Shown: positions 26,724 through 36,279, counted from the first letter of the stretch. The stretch is 64,000 bases of DNA from Neomesorhizobium sp963726065 (GCA_963726065.1 CAVSAU010000019.1:62001-126000), one strand, 5' to 3'. A program made the numbers and translations. The notes: generated by a model not told the origin, from the sequence alone.

Positions 26724-29075
26724 ATGAACAATCATTCTTCGATCGACCTCAAAGCGGCCCGGATCAAGGGTGGCGTCGCCACCGACCAGCGACATGATTC
26801 CGCGCACAAGCATGTCACCGGGCAGGCGGTGTATATCGACGACATGCCCGAGCCGGCGGGCACGCTGCATGGCTGCCTCGGCCTATCGACAGTGGCGCAC
26901 GGCACCATCCGCGAGATCGACGTTTCGGCCGTGCGCAGCGCCCCGGGAGTGGTCGACGTGCTGCTCGCCAGCGACGTGCCGGGCGAGAACGACATCTCGC
27001 CGACCGGGCGCCATGACGAGCCGGTGCTTGCCGATGGCAAGGTGCAGTTTTATGGCCAGCCGATTTTTTGCGTGATTGCCGAGACGCGAGAGGCGGCGCG
27101 CCGGGCGACGCGGCTTGCCAAGATCAGTTACACCGAATTGCCGGCCATCATCGATATCGGCGAGCTTGATCCGGTCAGTTCGAAGCTGGTGACGCCGCCG
27201 CTGACGTTGAAGCGGGGCGACGCCAAGGCGGCAATCGCCGACGCACCACGGCGTCTCAAGGGCCAGATGCGGGTCGGCGGGCAGGAGCATTTTTATCTCG
27301 AGGGCCATATCGCGATGGCGATTCCTGGCGAGGACCAGGATGTCACCGTCTATTGCTCGACGCAGCACCCGAGCGAGGTGCAGCATATGGTCAGCCATGC
27401 GCTTGGCGTACCTTCGCATTCAGTGATGGTGGAAATCCGCCGCATGGGCGGCGGCTTCGGCGGCAAGGAAACCCAGGGCAACCAATTTGCCGCGCTGGCG
27501 GCGATCGCCGCCAAGAAACACCACCGCGCCGTGAAAATCCGGCCGGATCGCGACGACGACATGACCGCCACCGGCAAGCGGCATGATTTCCTCATCGACT
27601 ACGAGGTCGGTTTCGACGACGAAGGCAGGATTTTGGGCGTCGACTTCATGTTTGCGGCGCGCTGTGGTTTTTCGGCCGATTTGTCGGGTCCGGTCACCGA
27701 TCGCGCGCTGTTTCATTGCGACAACACCTATTTTTATCCCAATGTTCTGGCGCGTTCGGCGCCGCTCTACACCAACACGGTGTCGAACACCGCCTTCCGC
27801 GGCTTCGGCGGTCCGCAAGGCATGGTCGGCGCCGAACGGGTCATCGAGGAAGTCGCCTTCGCGGTTGACAAGGACCCGCTGGAAATCCGCAAGCTGAATT
27901 TCTACGGCACCAGCGACCGCAACGTGACGCCTTACCACCAGACGGTGGAGGACAATATCATCCACCGTGTCATCGCCGAACTGGAGGAGAGCTGCGACTA
28001 CGCTAGGCGGCGGCGGACCATCAACGCGTTCAATGCCAACAGCGACATCATCAAGCGCGGCCTTGCGCTGACGCCGGTCAAGTTCGGCATTTCGTTCACC
28101 GCCACGCATTACAACCAGGCCGGCGCGCTGGTGCACGTCTATACCGACGGTTCGGTGCACCTTAATCACGGCGGCACCGAGATGGGGCAGGGGCTGAACA
28201 CCAAGGTCGCGCAGGTGGTGGCCGAGGAGTTCCAGATCGACCTCGATCAAGTGAAGATCACCGCGACGACGACCGGCAAGGTGCCGAACACATCGGCGAC
28301 GGCCGCATCGTCAGGCACCGATCTCAATGGCATGGCGGCGCAGAACGGCGCCCGGCAGATCAAGGACAGGCTGATCGATTTCGCAGCCGAAAAGTACCAG
28401 GTGCCGCACGACCAGATCGTGTTTTTGCCCAACCGTGTACGCGTCGGCAACCAGGAGATCGCCTTCGCCGACCTGATCAAGCAGGCCTATATGGCCCGTA
28501 TCCAGCTTTCGGCCGCCGGCTTCTACAAGACGCCCAAAATCCACTGGAACAGGGACAAGGGCGAAGGCCGGCCGTTCTATTATTTCGCCTACGGCGCGTC
28601 TTGCTCGGAAGTATCGATCGATACGCTGACTGGCGAATATGTGGTCGAGCGCACCGACATATTGCACGAGACCGGCCGCTCGCTGAACCGCGCCCTCGAC
28701 CTCGGCCAGATCGAAGGCGGCTTCATCCAGGGCATGGGCTGGCTGACAACCGAGGAATTGTGGTGGGATGACAAGGGACGCCTGCGCACCCATGCGCCGT
28801 CGACCTACAAGATCCCGCTGGCTTCCGACCGGCCGAAAATCTTCAATGTGGTGCTTGCCGACTGGCCGGAAGCGAATGAACCGACGGTGCATCGCTCCAA
28901 GGCCGTCGGCGAGCCGCCTTTCCCGCTCGGCATGTCGGTGCTGCATGCGCTGTCCGATGCGGTGGCGAGTGTGGCCAACCACAAGATCTGCCCGCGCCTC
29001 GACGCGCCGGCGACGCCCGAGCGGGTAGTGATGGCCGTGGAGAGGTTGAAGGCGGAAGCGCGCCGCCGCGCCTGA
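26724..29075 (+). CDS. xdhB: Xanthine dehydrogenase molybdenum-binding subunit
   Basis: 783 residues, the normal length for XdhB. Signature stretches: TGQAVYIDDMPEPAGTLHG at the N-terminus, GGGFGGKETQGNQ near residue 240 (molybdopterin binding), AFRGFGGPQGM with the substrate-orienting Arg, EMGQGLNTKVAQV, and the C-terminal VGEPPFPLG with the catalytic Glu. It binds Mo-molybdopterin and hydroxylates hypoxanthine/xanthine. It needs XdhC, encoded 61 bases downstream, for insertion of the sulfurated cofactor. Confidence 0.94.
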   Translation: MNNHSSIDLKAARIKGGVATDQRHDSAHKHVTGQAVYIDDMPEPAGTLHGCLGLSTVAHGTIREIDVSAVRSAPGVVDVLLASDVPGENDISPTGRHDEPVLADGKVQFYGQPIFCVIAETREAARRATRLAKISYTELPAIIDIGELDPVSSKLVTPPLTLKRGDAKAAIADAPRRLKGQMRVGGQEHFYLEGHIAMAIPGEDQDVTVYCSTQHPSEVQHMVSHALGVPSHSVMVEIRRMGGGFGGKETQGNQFAALAAIAAKKHHRAVKIRPDRDDDMTATGKRHDFLIDYEVGFDDEGRILGVDFMFAARCGFSADLSGPVTDRALFHCDNTYFYPNVLARSAPLYTNTVSNTAFRGFGGPQGMVGAERVIEEVAFAVDKDPLEIRKLNFYGTSDRNVTPYHQTVEDNIIHRVIAELEESCDYARRRRTINAFNANSDIIKRGLALTPVKFGISFTATHYNQAGALVHVYTDGSVHLNHGGTEMGQGLNTKVAQVVAEEFQIDLDQVKITATTTGKVPNTSATAASSGTDLNGMAAQNGARQIKDRLIDFAAEKYQVPHDQIVFLPNRVRVGNQEIAFADLIKQAYMARIQLSAAGFYKTPKIHWNRDKGEGRPFYYFAYGASCSEVSIDTLTGEYVVERTDILHETGRSLNRALDLGQIEGGFIQGMGWLTTEELWWDDKGRLRTHAPSTYKIPLASDRPKIFNVVLADWPEANEPTVHRSKAVGEPPFPLGMSVLHALSDAVASVANHKICPRLDAPATPERVVMAVERLKAEARRRA

Positions 29076-29136
29076 AACGGCCGCAAACGGGAAAATCGAG
29101 ACGGAAACTGCTATATTCCCAGGTGGGAATGCGATC

Positions 29137-30042
29137 ATGACCACAAAACTGCAAAACCTCCGGACCTTTCTAGCCGCGCACGGTCCCGTCGCGCTGGTTG
29201 AGGTTGCGGGAACAAAGGGCTCCACGCCGCGCGAAAAAGGGGCGTGGATGCTTGTGTCTTCCTCGGCGACCCATGGCACCATCGGAGGCGGCCAGCTCGA
29301 ATACATGGCGATTGACAAGGCCAGGCAGATGCTGGCCCCTTCGCTTCGCTCGAACGGGAAGAGCATCCACGCCACCATCGACGTCCACGAGGTGTGTGCC
29401 ACACTTGACGTGCCGCTCGGACCCGAGATCGGCCAGTGTTGCGGCGGGCGTGTCGAGGTGCTGATCCAACGAGCCGACGAGAAAGTCATCGCCAAACTGA
29501 TCACCGCCGCGGAAGCGGAAGAAGAGCAGTCGCCACATCTCTATATCTTCGGCGGTGGCCATGTCGGCAAGGCGCTGGCCGAGACGGTGTCGCTGCTGCC
29601 GGTTCGTGCCGTCGTGGTCGAGACGCGCGCCGACGAACTGGAAGGCATTTCCGAGGCTGTCGGGACGCGACTTACCCCGGTGCCCGAGGAAGTGGTGCGG
29701 GAGGCGCCCGCCGGCTCTGCCTTTGCGGTGCTCACCCACGATCACGCGCTCGATTTCCTGATCGTGGCGGAAGCCTTGAAGCGGAGCGACACGGCCTATG
29801 TCGGCATGATCGGTTCGCGGACCAAGAAGGCAACGTTCAGGAGCTGGTTCCTGAAGACCGCGGGCGGCACAGAGCAGGAATTTTCGCGTCTCGTCTCGCC
29901 TATCGGCGGCGAGGCGGTGAAGGACAAGCGGCCGCAAGTAATCGCCGCCGTTGCGGCAGCCGAGATAATCACGGCGCTGGTCCTCCACGCCGCGACGCCG
30001 CCGGGGCAGAGCCACCGGGAAGAGAGCTGCGCCGCGAACTGA
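29137..30042 (+). CDS. xdhC: Xanthine dehydrogenase accessory protein XdhC
   Basis: 301 residues. N-terminal XdhC/CoxI domain: EVAGTKGSTPREKGAWM and GTIGGGQLEYMA. The C-terminal Rossmann domain starts with LYIFGGGHVGKALAE and includes YVGMIGSRTKK. XdhC binds molybdenum cofactor, promotes its sulfuration and hands it to XdhB. It is the last gene of hiuH-xdhABC; its TGA abuts the stop of the convergent dps gene. Confidence 0.92.
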   Translation: MTTKLQNLRTFLAAHGPVALVEVAGTKGSTPREKGAWMLVSSSATHGTIGGGQLEYMAIDKARQMLAPSLRSNGKSIHATIDVHEVCATLDVPLGPEIGQCCGGRVEVLIQRADEKVIAKLITAAEAEEEQSPHLYIFGGGHVGKALAETVSLLPVRAVVVETRADELEGISEAVGTRLTPVPEEVVREAPAGSAFAVLTHDHALDFLIVAEALKRSDTAYVGMIGSRTKKATFRSWFLKTAGGTEQEFSRLVSPIGGEAVKDKRPQVIAAVAAAEIITALVLHAATPPGQSHREESCAAN

Positions 30043-30531
30043 TCACTCCTTTTCCTGGATGTGCGATTCCAGGAACCAGAGCGCCTTGTCGAGGGCGCGC
30101 GAATAAGCCGTAAAAATGTCTGCCGTATCTGCATCGCCCGCCTCGTCGGCCTCATCGATGGCGTGGCGCGCCAGCTTGGCGGTGGCCGCGTAGCGGTCGA
30201 TCAGTGCGGCAAGGTGATCCTTGGATTTGGAGATGTCGGTCGGATAGGCCTGTAGCGGGCTTGCGGCGGCCACCGCCTGCGTCGTGCCCAGCGCCATGCC
30301 GCCCAGCTGCACTGCACGTTCGGCAATGGTGTCGACATGCGTGTCGAGTTCGGTGCGGAAACCGTCCAGCATTTCGTGGAGGGCGATGAAACTCGGCCCC
30401 TTGATGTTCCAATGCGCCTGCTTGGTGATCAGCGCCAGGTCGATCGCGTCGGCGAGACGGGCGTTGAGGAGTTCGATAGAAGCTTTCCGAGCGTTGGACT
30501 TCAGATCGTTCTTGGTGTCGTGCAGGCGCAT
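30043..30531 (-). CDS. dps: Dps family DNA-binding ferritin-like protein
   Basis: 162 residues with the Dps ferroxidase residues at canonical spacing: H40 in QAHWNIKG, then D67 and E71 in HVDTIAERA. ATG at 30531 (MRLHDTKNDLKSNAR) is preferred, with GGAG nine bases upstream; a longer frame has no family support. The basic N-terminal tail could bind DNA. Dps dodecamers store iron and protect DNA from peroxide, which fits a position beside xanthine dehydrogenase and urate oxidase, both of which can generate reactive oxygen, though co-location may be coincidental. It is transcribed separately, converging with xdhC. Confidence 0.92.
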   Translation of the reverse strand: MRLHDTKNDLKSNARKASIELLNARLADAIDLALITKQAHWNIKGPSFIALHEMLDGFRTELDTHVDTIAERAVQLGGMALGTTQAVAAASPLQAYPTDISKSKDHLAALIDRYAATAKLARHAIDEADEAGDADTADIFTAYSRALDKALWFLESHIQEKE

Positions 30532-30626
30532 GATGAACTCTCCTTCGCAGACTGGCCCCCTTGCAACCATTTAGGTGCGAGGGTCGCCGACGAAAGGCGG
30601 CTGCGTCAAATTTGCACTGCCTGAAC

Positions 30627-31547
30627 CTACCGTCCGGCCAGCAGATCCTTGATCAGCCGCTGGCATCGCTCCGCCATGAAATCGAGCAGCAGCCGGACCT
30701 TCGGGTCCTGGAACTTCTTGTGCGGGTAGACCGCGGCGAACTGCACCGGCGTCGGCGGGGTGGCGGGAAGAATGACCTTCAGGCGCTGGTCGCGAATGAA
30801 CGGTTCGACCTCAAAACGCGGCTTGTTGATGATTCCGCGGCCGGCAAGCGCCCAGCCGGTGAGGACATCACCGTCGTCGCTGTCAAATGGTCCGTGCACT
30901 TCGAACTTCATCGGGCCGGCCGGGGTGTTAAGGGTCCAGTAAAATTCCTTGGACCCGGGAAAGCGCAGCATCAGGCAATCGTGCTTCTTTGAAATCAGGT
31001 CATTGGGATCGGATGGTTCTCCGCGCGTTTCCAGATATTTCGGCGAAGCAACCAGCACCCGCTCGCATTCCATGATGCCACGCATGCGCAGGCTGGAATC
31101 CTCAAGCAGGCCAAGCCGGAAGGCGACATCGATGCCCTCCTTCATGATATCGACATTGTGGTCGGAAAGCCGCAGCCTGACTTCTATGTCGGGGTACTTG
31201 TCGTGGAAATCCGGGATACCGGAGGCGATCAACCGGCGGCCGAGGCCAAGCGGCGCAGTGACGCGGATCGACCCGCGCGGCTGGCCGGAGAGCGCGCTGA
31301 CAGCGGCTTCGGCCTCGACGATTGCCTCCAGCACCTGCTTGGCGCCAGTGTAGAACACCGTCCCTTGCTCGGTCGGCATCAACTGCCTGGTGGTGCGGTT
31401 GAACAGACGCACGCCGAGGTGCTTCTCCAGTTCCTTGATGCGGTTTGAAGCGACTGCCGGCGAAATGCGCATGTCGCGGCCGGCGGCTGAGAGATTGCCG
31501 AGTTCGACGACGCGGACGAAGACGGCGATGTTGTCGAGATAAGCCAT
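30627..31547 (-). CDS. LysR family transcriptional regulator
   Basis: 306 residues. The N-terminal winged HTH reads AVFVRVVELGNLSAAGRDMR and continues through SNRIKELEKHLGVRLFNRTT; the rest is a periplasmic-binding-like effector domain. It is divergent from puuD across a 159-base region carrying the TTTTTGAAAGTC motif, the classic layout for a LysR activator of its neighbour. The short linker after the HTH and the RGSIRVTAPLGLGRRLIA strand place it in the CrgA-like group. Urate or an allantoin-pathway intermediate would be a reasonable inducer, but this is inference. Confidence 0.88.
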   Translation of the reverse strand: MAYLDNIAVFVRVVELGNLSAAGRDMRISPAVASNRIKELEKHLGVRLFNRTTRQLMPTEQGTVFYTGAKQVLEAIVEAEAAVSALSGQPRGSIRVTAPLGLGRRLIASGIPDFHDKYPDIEVRLRLSDHNVDIMKEGIDVAFRLGLLEDSSLRMRGIMECERVLVASPKYLETRGEPSDPNDLISKKHDCLMLRFPGSKEFYWTLNTPAGPMKFEVHGPFDSDDGDVLTGWALAGRGIINKPRFEVEPFIRDQRLKVILPATPPTPVQFAAVYPHKKFQDPKVRLLLDFMAERCQRLIKDLLAGR

Positions 31548-31608
31548 GCGTACCCGGGGTTGCGTAGGCGGCGTTCAGCCAGGATGATGAGGCAGTATTT
31601 TCCATTTT

Positions 31609-31620
31609 TTTTTGAAAGTC
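31609..31620 (+). promoter_or_regulatory. 12-base motif shared with the puuE/hiuH promoter region (copy 2)
   Basis: TTTTTGAAAGTC in the LysR-puuD intergenic region, identical to 24767-24778. It is about 87 bases before the puuD ATG, a normal place for a LysR activation site. Confidence 0.4.
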
Positions 31621-31706
31621 ATCGTGTACGTCTCCTCTTTCCGTTCAGGCTGCAAACCGCAACAATCGAAACCCGAATTCAAGCGCCGGTCGGGACGGAG
31701 GCAGCC

Positions 31707-32924
31707 ATGAACGATTTTGCGATTTTCTGGGATTGGCTGAGCTTCGGCGTACGCTGGCTGCACGTCATTACCGGAATCGCCTGGATCGGCTCATCCTTCT
31801 ATTTCGTGGCGCTCGACCTCGGCCTGCGCCAGCGTCCCGGCCTGCCTGCCGGCGCCCATGGCGAGGAATGGCAGGTGCATGGCGGGGGTTTTTACCACAT
31901 CCAGAAATATCTGGTGGCTCCAGCGGAAATGCCGGAGCACCTGACCTGGTTCAAATGGGAATCCTACGCTACCTGGATGAGCGGTTTCGTGCTGCTCGCG
32001 ATCGTCTATTACGCCGGCGCCGACCTCTACCTGATCGATCCGAACGTGCTCGACGTCTCAGCCCCGGTGGCGATCCTGATTTCGCTGGCCTCGCTCGGCC
32101 TCGGCTGGCTGCTTTACGACCTGTTGTGCAAATCGCCGCTCGGCAACAACGACACGCTGCTGATGCTGGTGCTCTACGCCATCGTGGTGTTCATGGCCTG
32201 GGGATACACGCAGCTTTTCACCGGTCGCGCAGCGTTCCTGCACCTTGGCGCCTTCACCGCCACCATCATGTCGGCGAATGTGTTCCTGATCATCATTCCC
32301 AACCAGAAGATCGTCGTCGCCGACCTCATCGCCGGCCGCAAACCCGATCCGAAATACGGCAAAATCGCCAAGACGCGCTCGACGCACAACAACTACCTGA
32401 CACTGCCGGTGTTGTTCCTCATGTTGTCGAACCACTATCCACTGGCGTTCGGCACCCAGTTCAACTGGATGATCGCGTCGCTGGTGTTCATCATCGGCGT
32501 TCTGATCCGCCACTATTTCAACACCATGCATGCCCGCAAAGGCAATCCGACCTGGACATGGCTCGCCGCCGGCATCCTGTTCATCGTCATCATGTGGCTG
32601 TCGACCGTGCCGAAGATATTGACCGGCGAACCGAAAGTGTCGGCAGCGAACGAGGCGTTTATCGCCTCGACGCATTTTCCGGCCGTGCGCGACACCGTGC
32701 TTGGCCGCTGCGCGATGTGCCATGCCGCCGAGCCCGGCTGGGAGGGCATCCATCATGCGCCGAAAGGCGTGATCCTGGAGACGGACGCCGCGATTGCCGA
32801 ACATGCGCGCGAAATCTATCTGCAGGCCGGACGCAGCCATGCCATGCCGCCCGGAAACGTGACCGGGGTGACGCCGGAAGAGCGGCAATTGCTTGCCACG
32901 TGGTTTGAAGAAGCGCGGAAATAG
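31707..32924 (+). CDS. puuD: Membrane urate oxidase with C-terminal cytochrome c domain
   Basis: 405 residues. The N-terminal about 300 residues form the DUF989 membrane domain, with roughly eight hydrophobic segments, starting WLSFGVRWLHVITGIAWIGS. The C-terminal soluble domain carries one haem c site, CAMCH at residues 335-339, and a possible distal Met in AMPPGN. PuuD oxidises urate to 5-hydroxyisourate and passes electrons to the respiratory chain rather than to O2 directly. HiuH, UraD and allantoinase in the window complete the conversion to allantoate. ATG at 31707 is preceded by GGAG. No soluble UaZ-type uricase is seen. Confidence 0.9.
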   Translation: MNDFAIFWDWLSFGVRWLHVITGIAWIGSSFYFVALDLGLRQRPGLPAGAHGEEWQVHGGGFYHIQKYLVAPAEMPEHLTWFKWESYATWMSGFVLLAIVYYAGADLYLIDPNVLDVSAPVAILISLASLGLGWLLYDLLCKSPLGNNDTLLMLVLYAIVVFMAWGYTQLFTGRAAFLHLGAFTATIMSANVFLIIIPNQKIVVADLIAGRKPDPKYGKIAKTRSTHNNYLTLPVLFLMLSNHYPLAFGTQFNWMIASLVFIIGVLIRHYFNTMHARKGNPTWTWLAAGILFIVIMWLSTVPKILTGEPKVSAANEAFIASTHFPAVRDTVLGRCAMCHAAEPGWEGIHHAPKGVILETDAAIAEHAREIYLQAGRSHAMPPGNVTGVTPEERQLLATWFEEARK

Positions 32925-32938
32925 GCCGGAGCAGTCAA

Positions 32939-34264
32939 ATGACAGATACTTTGCTCAGGGGCCGGACCCTGACATTCCTGCGCTGGCCTGACGGCGTCGA
33001 CGACCATGCCGCCTATGCCTATGAAGAAGATGGTGGGTTGCTGATCCGCGGCGGCAGGATTGTTGCCGCGGGCAACTATGCGGATGTGGCGCGGCAAGCC
33101 GGCGAAGGTGTTCAAAAAGTCGATCACCGGCCGCATCTGCTGTTGCCGGGCTTCATCGACGCGCATGTGCATTTTCCGCAGATGCAGGTGATCGCTTCCT
33201 ATGGCGCTGAACTGCTCGATTGGCTGAACACCTATACGTTTCCGGAAGAGACGAAATTTGCCAACACGCAGCACGGCCGCCGCATCGCCAGGCTGTTCCT
33301 TGACGAGATGGTGCGACACGGCACCACCACCGTGGCGGCCTATTGTTCGGTGCACAAGGAATCGGCCGAGGCATTCTTCGCCGAATCGCATGGCCGCAAC
33401 ATGCTCAACATCGCCGGCAAGGTGATGATGGACCGCAACGCCCCGGAGGGCGTTCTCGACACGCCGCAGTCGGGTTATGACGACACCAAGGCGCTGATCC
33501 AGGAATGGCACGGCAAGGGTCGCCAGCATTACGCGCTGACGCCGCGCTTTGCCATCACCTCCTCGCCGGAGCAGATGGAGATGGCCAGTGCGCTGATGCG
33601 CGAATTTCCCAACCTGCACATGCAGACGCATCTCTCGGAGAACGACAAGGAGATCGCCTTCACCCAGGAGCTTTATCCATGGTCGCGCGACTATACGGAT
33701 ATCTACGAGCACTATGGGTTGCTGGGCGGGAAAGCACTGCTCGGACACTGCATCCATCTTTCCGAGCGCGAAGCCGATGCGTTGTCTGAAAGCGGTTCGG
33801 TGGCGGTGTTCTGCCCGACTTCGAATCTGTTTCTCGGTTCGGGCCTTTTCGACTACCAGCGTTACCGGACGCGGCAAAAACCGTTGCGCATCGCTGCGGC
33901 GACGGATGTCGGCGGCGGCACCAACTATTCGATGCTGCGAACGATGGACGAAGGCTACAAGGTGATCGCGCTCAAAGGCGAAAAGCTCAACCCTTTCGCC
34001 TCGTTCTGGCAGATGACCCGCGGCAACGCCGAAGCGCTTTCGGTAGACGACAAGGTCGGCACGCTGGATGCCGGAACGGACGCCGATATCGTCGTGCTGG
34101 ACAGCAAGGCCACGCCGGGCATGCGGCTCCGGATGGAAACCGTTAAGACGCTGGCAGAGGAACTCTTCCTGCTGCAGACGCTGGGCGACGATCGGGCCGT
34201 CAGGGAAGTCTACGTTGCTGGCAAACCCGCCAAGAGTGTCATGGCGACAACCGGCGGCGGCTGA
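32939..34264 (+). CDS. guaD: Guanine deaminase
   Basis: 441-residue amidohydrolase. Metal motif HVHFPQMQ, substrate motif THLSENDKE, GHCIHLSEREADAL and the final Asp in ATDVGGGTN, all characteristic of GuaD. It deaminates guanine to xanthine, the substrate of XdhAB. It starts 14 bases after puuD and is likely co-transcribed with it. Full length; GGAG precedes the ATG at normal spacing. Confidence 0.92.
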   Translation: MTDTLLRGRTLTFLRWPDGVDDHAAYAYEEDGGLLIRGGRIVAAGNYADVARQAGEGVQKVDHRPHLLLPGFIDAHVHFPQMQVIASYGAELLDWLNTYTFPEETKFANTQHGRRIARLFLDEMVRHGTTTVAAYCSVHKESAEAFFAESHGRNMLNIAGKVMMDRNAPEGVLDTPQSGYDDTKALIQEWHGKGRQHYALTPRFAITSSPEQMEMASALMREFPNLHMQTHLSENDKEIAFTQELYPWSRDYTDIYEHYGLLGGKALLGHCIHLSEREADALSESGSVAVFCPTSNLFLGSGLFDYQRYRTRQKPLRIAAATDVGGGTNYSMLRTMDEGYKVIALKGEKLNPFASFWQMTRGNAEALSVDDKVGTLDAGTDADIVVLDSKATPGMRLRMETVKTLAEELFLLQTLGDDRAVREVYVAGKPAKSVMATTGGG

Positions 34265-34342
34265 TCCGCCTTTGGTGTTGTCATGGTGTTGGCAGCGGGC
34301 CGGCTTTATGCGAAGCAGCGTTCCTACCTGGAGGGGTAAAAA

Positions 34343-34840
34343 ATGGCTACCGCTGACGACATCGCCGGAATTATCGCGCAGGAAACAGCCCTGGTGTTCG
34401 ATCATTTCGACGAAGAGCGGGCTTTTGCAATCGGTTCGGCGCTGCGCGAGCGTGCGCTGAAAGACAAGCTGCCGGTCATCATTGACATCCAGCTCTGGGA
34501 CCGGCCGCTGTTTTATGCCGCTCTTCCAGGCTCGACCGGCTCCAATGCCGACTGGGCGCGGCGCAAGCGCAATGTCGTGAAGATGTTCCACAAGAGCACC
34601 TATCGCATGGGGCTGGAACAAGGACGGGAGGACAAGACGTTCCCGCCTGGACATGGACTCGACCCGTCGGAATTCGTGCTGGCAGGCGGTGGTTTTCCGG
34701 TCAGCGTGAAGGGCGTCGGCGCGGTCGGCGTCATTGCGGTTTCCGGCCTGCCACAGCGGCAAGACCACGAGATCATCGTGGCGGTGCTTGCCGAACATCT
34801 GGGGCTGGACGCCGGGAAGCTGGCGTTGGAGGCCGAATGA
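34343..34840 (+). CDS. UPF0303 / HbpS-like haem-degrading domain protein
   Basis: 165 residues of the UPF0303 branch of the HbpS-like (DUF336) fold. Visible features: FDHFDEERAFAIGSALRERA, a WDRPLFYAALPGSTGSN core, WARRKRNVVKMFHKST and GLPQRQDHE near the C-terminus. GGAGGGG precedes the ATG. The stop overlaps the glycerate kinase start (ATGA), so the two are translationally coupled. Members of the fold bind haem or small ligands; no function is established for this branch. Position between guanine deaminase and glycerate kinase suggests a role in purine or glyoxylate metabolism. Confidence 0.8.
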   Translation: MATADDIAGIIAQETALVFDHFDEERAFAIGSALRERALKDKLPVIIDIQLWDRPLFYAALPGSTGSNADWARRKRNVVKMFHKSTYRMGLEQGREDKTFPPGHGLDPSEFVLAGGGFPVSVKGVGAVGVIAVSGLPQRQDHEIIVAVLAEHLGLDAGKLALEAE

Positions 34841-36099
34841 CACTCGACTCGAAATCCTTCCTCACATCCATCTTTAACGCCGCCGTTGCGGCGGCCGATC
34901 CCGACCGAACGATCCGCAATCACCTGCCGGCAAAGCCGAAGGGGCGCACGATCGTCATCGGCGCTGGCAAGGGCTCGGCGCAGATGGCGGCAGCACTCGA
35001 GAAGGCCTGGGACGGACCGATCGAGGGCGTCGTCGTGACACGCTATGGCTACGCCGCCAAATGTGAGCGGATCGAGGTGATCGAGGCCGCGCACCCGGTG
35101 CCGGACGAAGCCGGACTGGCTGCCGCGAAACGGTTGCTCGAGACGGTACGGGGGCTGACGGCGGACGACCTGGTGATCGCACTGATTTCGGGTGGCGGCT
35201 CAGCGCTTTTGCCGTCGCCGGCCGGCGATCTGACCCTGTCGGATGAGATAGCCGTCAACGAGGCGCTGCTGGCTTCCGGTGCGCCTATTGCCGTGATGAA
35301 CGCGGTACGCAAGCACGTTTCCACGATCAAGGGCGGCCGCCTTGCCGCCGCGGCCCACCCGGCGAAACTGGTCTCGCTGGTGGTGTCGGATATTCCGGGC
35401 GACAACCCGGCGCTGGTGGCTTCCGGCCCGACGGTGCCGGACCGGAGCACCCGCCAGGACGTACTCGGCGTCGTTTCCCCCTATGGGATGAAATTGCCGG
35501 CTGCGGTGATGGCGCATCTGAATTCGCCGGCCGCCGACGCGCCATTGCCTGGGGACATGGTTTTCGCCGGCAACGAGGTGCACCTCATTGCCTCGGCCGC
35601 GGTGTCGCTTGAAGCGGCGGCTGCGCAAGCCGCCGCGCAAGGAATCCCGGCGATCATTCTTTCCGATTCCATCGAAGGCGAGGCGCGTGACGTCGGTTTC
35701 GTACATGCGGCAATCGCGCGCGAGGTCGCGACGCGCAACCGTCCGTTCAGCAAGCCGGTGCTGATCCTTTCCGGCGGCGAGACTACCGTTACCTTGCGGG
35801 CAAAGGGCAAAGGCGGCCGCAACAGCGAATTTCTGCTGGCCTTCGCCATCGGCATCGATGGCGTTGAAGGCATCGATGCGCTCGCCGCCGACACGGACGG
35901 CATCGACGGTTCGGAAAACAACGCCGGCGCCTTCGCGGACGGGACGACGGTGGCGCGCATGCGCGCAGCCGGTATCGACGCCAAGGCCATGCTTGCCGGC
36001 AACAACGCCTGGACGGCGTTCAACGCCGTGGACGGCCTGTTCGTGCCAGGTCCGACCGGAACGAACGTGAACGATTTGAGGGCGATCCTGATCCGGTAG
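34837..36099 (+). CDS. Glycerate 2-kinase (MOFRL family; GckA/TtuD type)
   Basis: 420 residues. The N-terminal glycerate kinase domain has TIVIGAGKGSAQMA, LISGGGSALLPSP and VRKHVSTIKGGRLA; the C-terminal MOFRL domain has LSGGETTVTLRAKGKGGRNSE and LAADTDGIDGSENNAGAF. These enzymes phosphorylate glycerate to 2-phosphoglycerate and have in the past been called hydroxypyruvate reductase (TtuD). In this island it would channel glyoxylate-derived glycerate to central metabolism. Overlaps the UPF0303 gene by four bases. The tartronate-semialdehyde enzymes needed between glyoxylate and glycerate are not in the window. Confidence 0.88.
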   Translation: MTLDSKSFLTSIFNAAVAAADPDRTIRNHLPAKPKGRTIVIGAGKGSAQMAAALEKAWDGPIEGVVVTRYGYAAKCERIEVIEAAHPVPDEAGLAAAKRLLETVRGLTADDLVIALISGGGSALLPSPAGDLTLSDEIAVNEALLASGAPIAVMNAVRKHVSTIKGGRLAAAAHPAKLVSLVVSDIPGDNPALVASGPTVPDRSTRQDVLGVVSPYGMKLPAAVMAHLNSPAADAPLPGDMVFAGNEVHLIASAAVSLEAAAAQAAAQGIPAIILSDSIEGEARDVGFVHAAIAREVATRNRPFSKPVLILSGGETTVTLRAKGKGGRNSEFLLAFAIGIDGVEGIDALAADTDGIDGSENNAGAFADGTTVARMRAAGIDAKAMLAGNNAWTAFNAVDGLFVPGPTGTNVNDLRAILIR

Positions 36100-36143
36100 A
36101 CCGCAGCATTCTTTCCCTTGGACGAAAACAGCCCGTGAAGGGC

Positions 36144-36179
36144 GGGGAGAGGAGGGCGGCGGAGTTGCGCCGTCTCCCC
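36144..36179. repeat. Rhizobial-type intergenic palindrome
   Basis: GGGGAGA at 36144-36150 pairs with TCTCCCC at 36173-36179; inside, CGGCG pairs with CGCCG. Composition and layout resemble the modules at 7039-7129 and 40676-40705. It may serve as a transcription terminator for the glycerate kinase gene. Confidence 0.55.
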
Positions 36180-36279
36180 TTAGGCAACTTCATCATGCAA
36201 GCCTCCACTTTCCATCAGCACGAGCCTCTCCGTTGCCACGCCCGGAAAAATCCGTCTGGCTATTGAGGCTTTCCTGTCG

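Noticed and set aside
32816..34843. 675-codon minus-strand frame over guaD
   Set aside because: Antisense of guanine deaminase and its neighbour; no family features.
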